From: Clostridium sp.
GTDB taxonomy: Bacteria > Bacillota > Clostridia > Lachnospirales > Lachnospiraceae
Length of the DNA: 57,806 nt
Reading direction: 5' to 3'
NCBI GenBank assembly: GCA_023664325.1
Contig: JAMPFS010000014.1
Coordinates: 1 to 57,806 of the forward strand
This document shows, piece after piece, positions 1 to 7,772 of the stretch. The position numbers were made by a program, and so were the translations under genes. Position 1 is the stretch's first letter; each line of letters starts with the position of its first letter. The notes beneath the pieces are model-generated. The model was not told where the DNA came from and searched no databases. It saw nothing but the letters and a program-made list of their open reading frames with translations.

Positions 1-3
1 AGC

Positions 4-109
4 ACTGCGGGAAGGTTTACTCACTTTTACATTGCAATTTGCGGAAACTCAAGCACAACATAATCATCGTTACCGGTAACTTACACACTTTATATTACAC
101 TCCCGCAGT
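4..109. repeat. Nested inverted repeats at window edge
   Basis: ACTGCGGGA at 4-12 is answered by its exact reverse complement at 101-109, and a perfect 12-base palindrome, GTTACCGGTAAC, sits between them at 69-80. I see no open reading frame here. It could be the end of a mobile element or a regulatory region of a gene beyond the left edge. The function is unknown. Confidence 0.4.
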
Positions 110-149
110 ATTTTGAAAACAACTTATACACTTAACCCGACAAACCTTA

Positions 150-509
150 TTAAGAGTAATATATATCTAAAAAAGCTGTCAAAATATACATCAAAAACAA
201 ATAATCTAAGCTATCTGCCTCTCCGCTTTCATTTTCACCATCTTCCACTTCGCCTATTATATCAAATATTTGATGAAAATATGAATTATGCTCCAATTCA
301 GCTTTAATACTAAAAATATCATACAGAGAAATTTTATCATCATCTGACTTCCATTCTCCTATATCCTCTGCCATTTCCTTAACTGACTTCCGTTTTCCAA
401 ACCTTGCCTGTCCAATTTGTTTAAATGCTTTAAATAATTCTCCTTGTTCATCATATTTTATTTTTATATTTTTTCCAAAGTATATCGGTATTAGTTCTTG
501 ATGTTTCAT
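150..509 (-). CDS. Hypothetical protein, probably the 3' half of a frameshifted gene
   Basis: The 119-residue frame has no signal peptide or membrane segment and an acidic stretch (EVEDGENESGEAD) near the C-terminus. I recognise no family. The ATG at 509 has no convincing ribosome binding site and lies 59 bases inside the upstream frame (451-720). The two frames can be fused by removing one A from the run of six A's shortly after this start. A single original gene of roughly 190 codons, broken by a +1 error, therefore seems likelier than two overlapping genes. True coupled overlap cannot be excluded. Confidence 0.45.
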   Translation of the reverse strand: MKHQELIPIYFGKNIKIKYDEQGELFKAFKQIGQARFGKRKSVKEMAEDIGEWKSDDDKISLYDIFSIKAELEHNSYFHQIFDIIGEVEDGENESGEADSLDYLFLMYILTAFLDIYYS

Positions 510-720
510 GATATAGAGATACTCTATTACTAAATCCCTTTTCTTTTAAATGTTGAATTGTATCTATATCCTCAATCAAACATTCTGAAACCCATAAAGA
601 CAATACTTCTTGCGTCGCAAACTCTTTGCCCGTGTTTTTAAAGTCTAATAAAATTTTATCATTTATCTCTTTTGCATCATCAATAAATTGGTGATATTTT
701 TCCAAAAACGATTTTTTCAT
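451..720 (-). CDS. Hypothetical protein, probably the 5' half of a frameshifted gene
   Basis: This 89-residue frame starts with ATG at 720 behind a good ribosome binding site (AGGAGG in the complement of 722-730). The sequence is charged and helical (MKKSFLEKYHQFIDDAKEIN at the start). It ends in a lysine/asparagine-rich tail that looks like read-through in the wrong frame (KKYKNKI). The next frame, 150-509, continues with plausible protein sequence. No family is recognised. The gene lies at the edge of an accessory region, so a role such as immunity or defence is possible but unsupported. Confidence 0.5.
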   Translation of the reverse strand: MKKSFLEKYHQFIDDAKEINDKILLDFKNTGKEFATQEVLSLWVSECLIEDIDTIQHLKEKGFSNRVSLYHETSRTNTDILWKKYKNKI

Positions 721-885
721 TTTATCCTCCTAGTTCAATAATAAAAATCAAATATAGACGTTTTATACATTGGCAATTATAAAAAAGTCTATTTATAACC
801 ACCGTAATAATTTAACTTATATTTTCTCGAATATTTTTAGAAGCATTATAGAAGCACAAGCAACACGCAAGGATACTTGCGATGT

Positions 886-918
886 AAAAAGGCTTTCGGA
901 GAAATCCCCGAAAGCCTT
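886..918 (-). terminator. Rho-independent terminator behind the tuf remnant
   Basis: An 11-bp perfect stem (889-899 with 908-918, AAGGCTTTCGG and its complement) is followed on the minus strand by TTTTT. It lies 22 bases beyond the stop codon of the tuf remnant at 941, as expected for the original terminator of a lost tuf copy. Confidence 0.8.
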
Positions 919-940
919 GATTTTACTGAATATTTTTTAA

Positions 941-1000
941 TTACTCAACGATAGTAGCCACACGACCAGATCCTACAGTACGTCCACCCTCACGAATCTC
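941..1000 (-). pseudogene. tuf 3'-end remnant (EF-Tu C-terminus)
   Basis: The minus strand encodes the last 18 residues of EF-Tu (IREGGRTVGSGRVATIVE, then TAA), the same residues that end the intact tuf at 9176. Nucleotide differences from the intact copy are synonymous. Upstream of the Ile codon the match stops and unrelated AT-rich sequence begins. This is either the relic of a second tuf gene, which many Clostridia carry, or the attachment-site duplication left by an element that integrated into the tuf 3' end. The 26 bases AATTACTC...CACACG at 939-964 are identical to those beginning at 9174. The rest of 721-1140 holds only the terminator at 886-918 and AT-rich sequence. Confidence 0.85.
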
Positions 1001-1140
1001 AAGTACGGTTTAACTATTCTATATAGTTGATTTTACGTGGGATTTTTCCATCTAATCTAAAATAATATAGCCTAAAATAATACGTTTTTTGATTTTTTAA
1101 GGTCAAAACAAGGTCAGAAGCATATTGTGTCATTATCGCC

Positions 1141-1338
1141 TTATATCTGAGATAATGCTTTTACTTCCTCAACACTTAAACCAACACACATGGCAATTTC
1201 TTCTATGGACAATTTACCTCTTTCCAACATTCGTATTGCTATCTCTTTTACTTCTTCGTTAATCATATCTTCCACTATTTGGCTCATGACTCCAAAACCC
1301 TTATTATCTTCAATATAACTTGTCATTCCAAATCTCAA
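1141..1338 (-). pseudogene. Detached C-terminal copy of the Rpn-family protein
   Basis: This 65-codon frame repeats the last part of the gene immediately upstream. IVEDMINEEVKEIAIRMLERG...GLSVEEVK here matches IVEDMITEEIKES...IAIRMLERG...GLSVEEVKK there. It opens with TTG overlapping the stop codon of 1335-2135, or with an ATG at about 1326. It has no nuclease core. It could be the leftover of a deleted tandem paralogue, a spare C-terminal cassette, or a stand-alone small protein. In some Rpn systems of other bacteria, small C-terminal proteins inhibit the full-length nuclease, so a functional role is possible but unproven here. Confidence 0.55.
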
Positions 1339-2135
1339 GCAATTTCGTCTGAAATTTTTTTCACTTCTTCTACACTTAAACCAACATCTTCAGCAATCTC
1401 CTCTAACGACAGCTTACCTCTTTCTAACATTCTTATTGCTATTGCTATGTTACTTTCTTTTATTTCCTCGGTAATCATATCTTCCACTATTTTGCACATA
1501 GACTCCAACCCCTCCTTATCTTCTTTAAAATATCTTACCCGATCTGCTAACACTTTATAATTCATATCTGCCGGATTGGTACAAGCAAAATCATGTAATA
1601 ATTTGCCTAACGGTGAATTATCACGGTATGCCCCATTCACATATATTATATGTGAACCATCACCAAACAGCTTGCCTGTTTCTCTTATCACGCGCTCCAC
1701 ATGATATATCGGCTTTCCTTCCTCAAAAACATCATTTTCTGTAATGAAGATTACATATGTCTGTGGTAATTGTTTCACATCTTCACCTGGCAAAATAGCA
1801 TTTGCATCTAACAAGCTGCTATTATGCCTTGCCCTATAAACACCTGCTCCTTTATCGTCTCTTTGTATCTCAACATTATATTCTTTTTCATCACTATCTT
1901 TTGCAAAAATATCTAATCGAATGGAACGACCTTGTAAATTCTTGATATTATATTGTGTCCTCGCCTGTTTTACAACTAAATCCGGCTTATCCATTACTAT
2001 GTGTAATAATAACTCCGTACACTCAATACTATCCTCAAAACACTTAGTCATAAAATCGTCATCCAACAGGCGAAAGCTTTTGATTCGTTTTAACATTTCT
2101 TCTCGTTTTTGCTCTTTAGTCTTTTTGTTAATCAA
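1335..2135 (-). CDS. Rpn-family PD-(D/E)XK nuclease / putative transposase
   Basis: This 266-residue protein belongs to the Rpn (recombination-promoting nuclease, formerly transposase_31/PDDEXK_2) group. The catalytic core is visible as RLDIFAK (Asp about 75) followed by NVEIQR (Glu about 89, Gln about 91). The C-terminal tail (ERGKLSLEEIAEDVGLSVEEVKK) is the helical, HTH-like region that varies between paralogues. The best start is TTG at 2135, with a purine-rich AGGCAGG about 10 bases upstream; an ATG 13 codons in is an alternative. Family members act on DNA and some are toxic or antiphage. A broken tail copy lies directly downstream (1141-1338). Confidence 0.8.
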   Translation of the reverse strand: MINKKTKEQKREEMLKRIKSFRLLDDDFMTKCFEDSIECTELLLHIVMDKPDLVVKQARTQYNIKNLQGRSIRLDIFAKDSDEKEYNVEIQRDDKGAGVYRARHNSSLLDANAILPGEDVKQLPQTYVIFITENDVFEEGKPIYHVERVIRETGKLFGDGSHIIYVNGAYRDNSPLGKLLHDFACTNPADMNYKVLADRVRYFKEDKEGLESMCKIVEDMITEEIKESNIAIAIRMLERGKLSLEEIAEDVGLSVEEVKKISDEIA

Positions 2136-2248
2136 CTATTAGAAACACCTGCCTTCCGTTGCATTTATGTAACATCATACTATCATACTCCTCTTCTTTT
2201 TTCAATCCTCTTCCACATTACCATTAAAAGATTTATATAAGACTTTCT

Positions 2249-2446
2249 CTATAATTTATATTGCTTTTTTGTATATTCCCTGATTTCCTCGTTAAGAAAA
2301 TCAGGAATGTTAATTGTTCTTACAGACTGCACCGTCTTGGAAGTGGTAATCACATCTTTACCATCTACACGATAATAGGTCTTATTAATATAAATCCGTT
2401 TATTCATAAAATCTATATCATTCAACGTTAACGCAAGTACTTCTCC
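2249..2446 (-). pseudogene. Tyrosine recombinase (integrase) fragment
   Basis: The minus strand encodes GEVLALTLNDIDF...INKTYYRVDGKDVITTSKT...RTINIPDFL, the conserved middle of Tn916/phage-type tyrosine integrases (the region after the first catalytic Arg box). The N-terminus, and the C-terminal HxxR...Y residues, are missing. At its upstream edge it is joined to an unrelated fragment (2447-2565). It is a non-functional remnant and evidence that mobile DNA has passed through this region. Confidence 0.75.
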
Positions 2447-2565
2447 TTCCAGTCCAGCCCCCAGGGAAAGTGCCTCTCGGATGCCGGCGCCTCCATTCCT
2501 CTTGTCCCTAACCCATGTCATGGTGCCTGCCTTGTGTAAAACATGGTTTCTACTTCTGCTGCCAT
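2447..2565 (-). pseudogene. DUF932 (phage/plasmid-like) N-terminal fragment
   Basis: An intact AGGAGG at 2574-2579 precedes ATG 2563-2565, and the frame reads MAAEVETMFYTRQAP, then TGA, then HGLGTR...EAPAS. I recognise this as the start of DUF932 proteins, in which the stop replaces the Trp of PWHGLG. After about 35 codons the frame is shifted and then fused to integrase sequence at about 2446. The gene is dead by a nonsense change, a frameshift and truncation. DUF932 genes usually ride on integrative and conjugative elements. Confidence 0.65.
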
Positions 2566-2590
2566 AATCTTTTCCTCCTTTGTTTTTTTG

Positions 2591-2626
2591 CAAGAAAACA
2601 GGAGATGTGACATGCATCACACCTCC
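2591..2626 (-). terminator. Terminator of the LRR protein gene
   Basis: A ten-pair stem with one G-U wobble (2601-2610 with 2617-2626) encloses a six-base loop and is followed on the minus strand by TGTTTTCTTG. It lies 63 bases after the stop of the LRR gene. Confidence 0.65.
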
Positions 2627-2688
2627 CGGAATACAGTTTCTTATTCCGTTTTATAATATGCAGTCAGAAAATAGGGTTTGACACGTTC

Positions 2689-5478
2689 CTATTTCTTAAT
2701 CTTTACCTTTGTGCCTATGCCCTTTTTCTTTAAGAGTTTCTTGTAGGCTGCAAGTTTTTTCTTCGGCACTTTGACTGTTGCCTTCGGGTGAATCCCCTTA
2801 AAGGCTTTGCTTCCTACCATCTTGCTGGTCAGCTTGTCCGTCTTAATGGTAACGGTCTTTAATTTCTTGCAGCCATAAAATGCCTGCTTACCGATTTTCC
2901 TGACGGCTGCCGGAAGCGTAATCTTAGTGAGTGCCGTACACTTATAAAATGCCTTTGCTCCGATAGCTGTCACGTTTTTACCCATGCTGACAGTCTTCAG
3001 TTTCGTACAGCCGGAAAATACGCTTTCACCGATATCGGTAACTTCTTTTCCTATTGTAACCTTTTTCAGCTTTTTGCAGCCGCTGAAAGCATTCGCCCCG
3101 ACAGACTTCACACTGCTCCCAATTGTGATCTGTGTCAGCTTCTTGTCGTTCTTAAATGCGTTTGCCGCAATGCTGGTCACTTCATAGGAAATACCGTCAA
3201 TGGTTACGGTCTCTGGCACCACTGCCTTAGCGGAACTTTCAGACGGTTTGGCATATTCTGCCTGTGCACCGGTCACCTTTCCATCCACGACTTTGCCCGG
3301 ATTTGTCACCTTAATCACAGCATTGCTTGCGGTATCCGTTTCCACTTTCCCCACTTCCGGTAAAGTTTGTGGCTGTCCGGTTATCTCTGGTTTTTCTGTT
3401 GTTTCCTGCTCCGTAGTATCCGGCGGGATTGGCTGAGTCGCATCTGGCTTGGCTGCCTTAATCACATTACCGTCCTGAAGCTTTTCCCCACAGATTTTGC
3501 AATAAACATCTCCTGTATACCCGTCTGCTGTTTCCGTTGCTTCTTTGGCATTCCGAATCTCTGTATCACCATGAGTTCCCAGTGCCGGAATCTCTTCCTG
3601 TTCTACTAAAATAATCCCACAGACATCACAATGGCTTCCTATTGTTTTTCCGGGTGTCGTACAAGTCGCTTCTACTTCTTCATCTTCCACCTCGGTATGC
3701 TCCGTCATTTCTACTTCCCGCAGGCTATCTTCCTTTATACTTCCACATCTTATGCAGAAAACAGCTTCTGTTCCCTTTTCGATACAGGTTGGTCTTTTCA
3801 CATATCGGTACGTTCCTGACCAGCTATGTTCTAACGCAGGTGTCTCTTCCTCCACCAATTCCCCGCACAATGCACATGTATACTGCCAAATTCCCGGACT
3901 TGTGCAAGTTGCTGCCAAAATATAAGAATAAGAAGGTCTTGTCGTGCTTATTTCATGCTGTTCACATACATATTCCCCTAATGTCTCAAATTTCAAATTA
4001 TTATTCGCAGCATATTTTTGTGCCTCTGAATCTGTATAGCCTTTAATCGTTATGTCTGTTAACATATCGCTAATATAAAGATCATTAACCCGTAGAAACG
4101 TAACTGTGCGTAAAGCATTGCACCCACTAAGTGCCTGATATGCAACCTGCCGCACAGATTTCGGTAAAACAATCGATTCCAGCTTCTCTGCTTTAGAGAA
4201 AGCAAATGAGCCAATATTGGTAATTCCCTCTGGAACATCATATGATGTCCCAATCGTTCCGACCAGGCAAAAGAGAAGCGTTGTCTTTGCCTTATTAAAC
4301 AATACGCCGTCTTCCAGCAGGAAATTCTCATTATCCTCGCTTAATACAATTTCTTCAAGATTCGTATCCCGCAACACATCTCCGGGAATTGATGCCAGCC
4401 CGTTTCCAAGCGTGACACTTTTTAGACCAGCACACCCAGCAAACACACGCGCCTGTATAGATTCCAGACTATCCGGCAAAACAAGGCTGTCCAGCTTAGA
4501 ACAGTTATTAAATGCACTCTCACCAATTGTTTTTATCCCTTCCTGCAATATCACTTCCTCAAGATTTGTGCAGTCAGAAAATACAGAACGCCCCAGTGCC
4601 GCAACACTGCCGGGAACCGTTATTGTATTCAGGTTTTTACAGTTGCTGAATGCAGAATTACCGATAAATTTTACATGTTCCGGTATCACCATTGCTTCAA
4701 GGCTTTCATTATTTAAAAAAGCATTTTCTTCAATGTTAATCACACTTTCCGGAATGTGGTACTGCTTATCCGCATGTTCTGCTGGAAAGTATATCAATGA
4801 GGTCATGTCTTTGTTAAACAGCACACCTAATTCCACGGTATAATTTGCATTCTCATTATCCAGTTTTATTTCTGATAATGACTTGAATTGAGCGAAGGAA
4901 TCTGCATTCATTTCCTCTGCACTTTCTGTTAATGTTATAGTGGATACCTTATCCATTCCACTCCCATATCTTGCTAATAAGGGAAGAGCTTTCCCTATTT
5001 TTATCTCACTCAATCCTGTATCAGCAAATGCCCATCCTATTTCTTCTAAACTATCAGGCAAAGTCATATTTATTAAGCCTGAACAAGAAGAAAAAGCACC
5101 CCAGCCAATCGTTTTTAGACCATTCGGTAACTCTATGTTAGTCAAGCCACTGCATCTCGAAAAGGCGTTATTTCCGATACTCGTTACACTTTCTAGTATC
5201 GTAATTTCTGTTAAGCCACTGCAACCCGAAAAGGCACCAATTCCTATGCTCGTTACAGGCTTACCTTCTATTTCACTTGGTATCTGAATCTCTGTATCTG
5301 AACCTGAACCATAATATCTAGTAATCTCCACCTCTGCTTCATTATTGATTAGCGAATAGCTATAATCTCCAAATGTCTCCGCTTTTACTGCACTCATCTC
5401 CGTATTCATGAATCCCACAATACAGCCGAGCAACACGATAATTACAGCTTTCCATTTTTTAATATTCTTTTCTGCCAT
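2689..5478 (-). CDS. BspA-like leucine-rich repeat surface protein
   Basis: This 929-residue exported protein starts with a signal peptide (Lys-rich start, hydrophobic stretch to about residue 32). Residues about 40-480 are LRR_5/BspA-type repeats (GxxAFSGCSGLTEI pattern). Next come four copies of a Cys-rich module (ATCTxPG...CxxCG) at about 510-660, a Thr/Pro/Glu-rich spacer, and a second block of LRR_5 repeats at about 740-900. A strongly basic tail (KKKLAAYKKLLKKKG) closes the protein. No LPXTG or lipobox is visible. Family members are cell-surface adhesins or carbohydrate and host-protein binders; the ligand here is unknown. The start follows AAAGGGTGG. The gene sits 52 bases downstream of the RES gene on the same strand, so the two may be co-transcribed. 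Confidence 0.85.
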   Translation of the reverse strand: MAEKNIKKWKAVIIVLLGCIVGFMNTEMSAVKAETFGDYSYSLINNEAEVEITRYYGSGSDTEIQIPSEIEGKPVTSIGIGAFSGCSGLTEITILESVTSIGNNAFSRCSGLTNIELPNGLKTIGWGAFSSCSGLINMTLPDSLEEIGWAFADTGLSEIKIGKALPLLARYGSGMDKVSTITLTESAEEMNADSFAQFKSLSEIKLDNENANYTVELGVLFNKDMTSLIYFPAEHADKQYHIPESVINIEENAFLNNESLEAMVIPEHVKFIGNSAFSNCKNLNTITVPGSVAALGRSVFSDCTNLEEVILQEGIKTIGESAFNNCSKLDSLVLPDSLESIQARVFAGCAGLKSVTLGNGLASIPGDVLRDTNLEEIVLSEDNENFLLEDGVLFNKAKTTLLFCLVGTIGTSYDVPEGITNIGSFAFSKAEKLESIVLPKSVRQVAYQALSGCNALRTVTFLRVNDLYISDMLTDITIKGYTDSEAQKYAANNNLKFETLGEYVCEQHEISTTRPSYSYILAATCTSPGIWQYTCALCGELVEEETPALEHSWSGTYRYVKRPTCIEKGTEAVFCIRCGSIKEDSLREVEMTEHTEVEDEEVEATCTTPGKTIGSHCDVCGIILVEQEEIPALGTHGDTEIRNAKEATETADGYTGDVYCKICGEKLQDGNVIKAAKPDATQPIPPDTTEQETTEKPEITGQPQTLPEVGKVETDTASNAVIKVTNPGKVVDGKVTGAQAEYAKPSESSAKAVVPETVTIDGISYEVTSIAANAFKNDKKLTQITIGSSVKSVGANAFSGCKKLKKVTIGKEVTDIGESVFSGCTKLKTVSMGKNVTAIGAKAFYKCTALTKITLPAAVRKIGKQAFYGCKKLKTVTIKTDKLTSKMVGSKAFKGIHPKATVKVPKKKLAAYKKLLKKKGIGTKVKIKK

Positions 5479-5530
5479 TGTATACCACCCTTTCCGTTTT
5501 CTAACTATAAAAAGCTCTCTTTTTGTTCAT

Positions 5531-6736
5531 CTAAACATAATCAACGTTTATGATGATCTCCTTCTCGGCAGTAAACATTGGTTTTTGATATAAATATTCA
5601 TCAACCCATGGAAACGGCGTATCCAGATATTTACAGCGATCACCGTTATACTCAACAAGCCCACTATGACAATTATCAAAAAATTGATTGATATAAGTTT
5701 TCCGCTGACCTGATTGCTTAATGTTATCAAATTGGGTATCATGAAAGCATTGTGACAAGAAAACAGGCTCTGTTAATTTTATATTTTTCGTCCCCTCCCA
5801 ATATCTGTCAGCATTATCCTTCTCAGGCATTAGTAAAGCCAGATTAACTAATTGCGGATATGCATGCATACCTGACATCTTTTTTGATAAATATGCAACT
5901 CCATCAATTCCCAGTGCCTGTGCAACCTGCATCACAAGCTGCGAAATAATATATTCTGACTTAAATTTTCTTTCTTTACCATTCTTTAATGTATACGAAG
6001 TGGCAATCACCAATGGAAATATTTCCATATAACTCAGCCACTGCTCTTTTTCTTCTTCATTGCAGAATGCTCCAGCCCCATTTAAAAAGCCCACATCTAT
6101 ACATAGATTTAAAATCTTCAAATCTTCTGGAATGCTATACCTCGCTATTTGAAATTTATCCGCCTCCGGTTTGTCCAGTTCCAACCATACTCCCAATGAC
6201 GTTGTCGAAAGATACATACAGGGAACCCCTGCTATACTAAAGCGGTTGCTCGGTATAATATCTCTTTCATCAAAAGGAATATGCAGCATCTCCTCTTTCT
6301 TTAACGGTATCGATGATACTCTTGCTTTATATAAGCATATATCTGCTTTCATCATTTCCTCATAATCCTTTTTCAGTTCTGGATCATCTTTATATATATT
6401 GGGCCGCAAACTAAGTGGTGCAGAAGCTTTAAATGCATAATTTTTTCCCAAAGGAGCAATTACAAATGGCAATTCTTCACCTATGTATTTCCTCAATATC
6501 CCTTCTATTTCATTTTGTGCTCCAATAATGTCTGCATTATAGTATTTCTTAACCGCACTAATTAATTTCTCACAATTATCTTTGATACTATACTTCCTCT
6601 TATCCGGTATTTCAGAAGAATTAGATATGTCTTTTTGATATTCATCTAAAATATTCTGCAGATTTGACACATATTCACAATCCTTATGAATCACAATTGG
6701 TAACCCAAATTTTTTTATACTTAAATCCATTTTCAT
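5531..6736 (-). CDS. RES-domain-like protein
   Basis: This 401-residue soluble protein starts at ATG 6736 behind AGGAGG. From about residue 135 it shows the pattern of RES domains. Arg139 is in YKARVS, followed by RFSIAGVPCMYLSTT and Glu186 in LGVWLEL, which resemble the conserved Arg and Glu of RES NAD+-degrading enzymes. The N-terminal 130 residues are unrecognised, and the protein is about twice the length of RES toxins of toxin-antitoxin pairs, so it is more like the larger stand-alone RES proteins. No antitoxin gene directly adjoins it. The nearest regulator is the divergent XRE gene at 7258. NAD+-directed activity is inferred only from these motifs. Confidence 0.6.
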   Translation of the reverse strand: MKMDLSIKKFGLPIVIHKDCEYVSNLQNILDEYQKDISNSSEIPDKRKYSIKDNCEKLISAVKKYYNADIIGAQNEIEGILRKYIGEELPFVIAPLGKNYAFKASAPLSLRPNIYKDDPELKKDYEEMMKADICLYKARVSSIPLKKEEMLHIPFDERDIIPSNRFSIAGVPCMYLSTTSLGVWLELDKPEADKFQIARYSIPEDLKILNLCIDVGFLNGAGAFCNEEEKEQWLSYMEIFPLVIATSYTLKNGKERKFKSEYIISQLVMQVAQALGIDGVAYLSKKMSGMHAYPQLVNLALLMPEKDNADRYWEGTKNIKLTEPVFLSQCFHDTQFDNIKQSGQRKTYINQFFDNCHSGLVEYNGDRCKYLDTPFPWVDEYLYQKPMFTAEKEIIINVDYV

Positions 6737-7069
6737 ATAGCCTCCTTATCATTCCTGTTTTAGTGCCATTTGCTTCCGCCACTATTTTCATCCTCTTTAC
6801 TACAATTGTCTGAATCAATAACCGTGACCTTTCCTGCTGCTTCCCGTCTTACTATCCCCCCTTATAACTAACTACCTGCATTTTTTCACGACTAACACGT
6901 TTCCCTGTAAAGAAGATCATTTGCCATCCCAACCAATTAAAAACCTCTATCAGACAGTGCAATTATAACACCAATTTCTGCAAATATAAACTTTTTAAGT
7001 ACTATTTATTAATTTAACTAAACCTGCTAAATAGTTAATGTGTTAATTCATTTCTTTTATACTGTAATT

Positions 7070-7231
7070 AGTGTAACGATTTGTAATTAACCAGACTTTA
7101 TTCCTGCCTGAATCTTTGTCTGCATTGTTGCCTTTTCTTGACACAGCCACCGCTACGCCTGCGAAAAAGCACCTTGCATACAAAAGATTCCTTCTGCAAA
7201 TAAAGTCCAGTTATTGCGAAATCGTTACACT
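7070..7231. mobile_element. MITE-like palindromic element, TA-flanked
   Basis: AGTGTAACGATTT (7070-7082) is repeated in exact inverted orientation at 7219-7231. The inverted similarity continues imperfectly far inward (GACTTTATT, GAATCTTT and further patches), so the 160-base unit is nearly one long palindrome. The dinucleotide TA borders GTGTAACG on both sides, the signature left by IS630/Tc1-type transposases. It encodes nothing. It sits between the RES gene and the XRE gene, only about 12 bases before the XRE ribosome binding site. In the rest of the gap (6737-7069) I see only AT-rich sequence and a weak minus-strand TATAAT at 6962. Confidence 0.65.
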
Positions 7232-7257
7232 AGCGGATTTTTAGGAGGTTGCCACTT

Positions 7258-7599
7258 ATGAATGAGGAACAAATCAGAGAAATAGGAATACGCATTGCAG
7301 AGCTTCGCAGACCAAACCATATGACACAAGAAATGCTCGCCGAAAAACTTGATGTTTCTACCAAACACATTAGCCATGTGGAACGTGGCTGTTCCTGCCT
7401 TTCCTTAAATGCAATTATTGAAATATGCAGCATATTCCATTGCACACTTGACTACATTGTATTCGGAAGAGAAGCGGATCCTGTTCTTTCCGTACTGCCT
7501 AAAACCATATCCGATATTTTACACTCAAATAATTCCAATGACATCTCACAGCTTGTTCGATATCTACAGATTTATTCCGAGCTTTATAATAAAGAATAA
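7258..7599 (+). CDS. XRE-family transcriptional regulator
   Basis: This 113-residue protein has an N-terminal helix-turn-helix of the Cro/C1 type at residues about 8-65 (IAELRR...TQEMLAEKLDVSTKHISHVERG). A short helical C-terminus follows that may dimerise. ATG 7258 is preferred over the in-frame TTG at 7249 because AGGAGG lies at 7243-7248 with nine bases' spacing. It is divergent from the RES gene and has a MITE-like palindrome directly upstream that must contain, or have displaced, its promoter. Target genes are unknown. Pairing with the RES protein as antitoxin is conceivable but not supported by spacing. Confidence 0.85.
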   Translation: MNEEQIREIGIRIAELRRPNHMTQEMLAEKLDVSTKHISHVERGCSCLSLNAIIEICSIFHCTLDYIVFGREADPVLSVLPKTISDILHSNNSNDISQLVRYLQIYSELYNKE

Positions 7600-7747
7600 T
7601 CCCATATCGAACTTCTATTTTGGGAAATTTTCCGCTAGATATAAAAAATGTGCATTTCGAGCGGCAATTTAATTGAAAACCAGAGTGACAGCGAATAAAA
7701 ACAGAGCCATTTTAGAGAAGAAAACTTGCACTTTTATCTAATAGAAA

Positions 7748-7772
7748 AAGGTGTAGGATTTCCCTACACCTT
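7748..7772 (-). terminator. Terminator overlapping the stop codon of the 7764-8339 gene
   Basis: AAGGTGTAGG (7748-7757) pairs perfectly with 7763-7772 across a five-base loop, followed on the minus strand by TTTCTATT. The TAG stop codon (7764-7766) lies inside the stem, so the end of the gene and its terminator are fused. Confidence 0.8.

Noticed and set aside
1100..1125. Repeated AAGGTCA units as an attachment site
   Set aside because: Only two short imperfect repeats (AAGGTCAAAACAAGGTCAG) and no partner copy elsewhere in the window.
3642..4331. Long open frames inside the LRR gene on both strands
   Set aside because: They are by-products of the repetitive LRR coding sequence, without start signals or recognisable domains.
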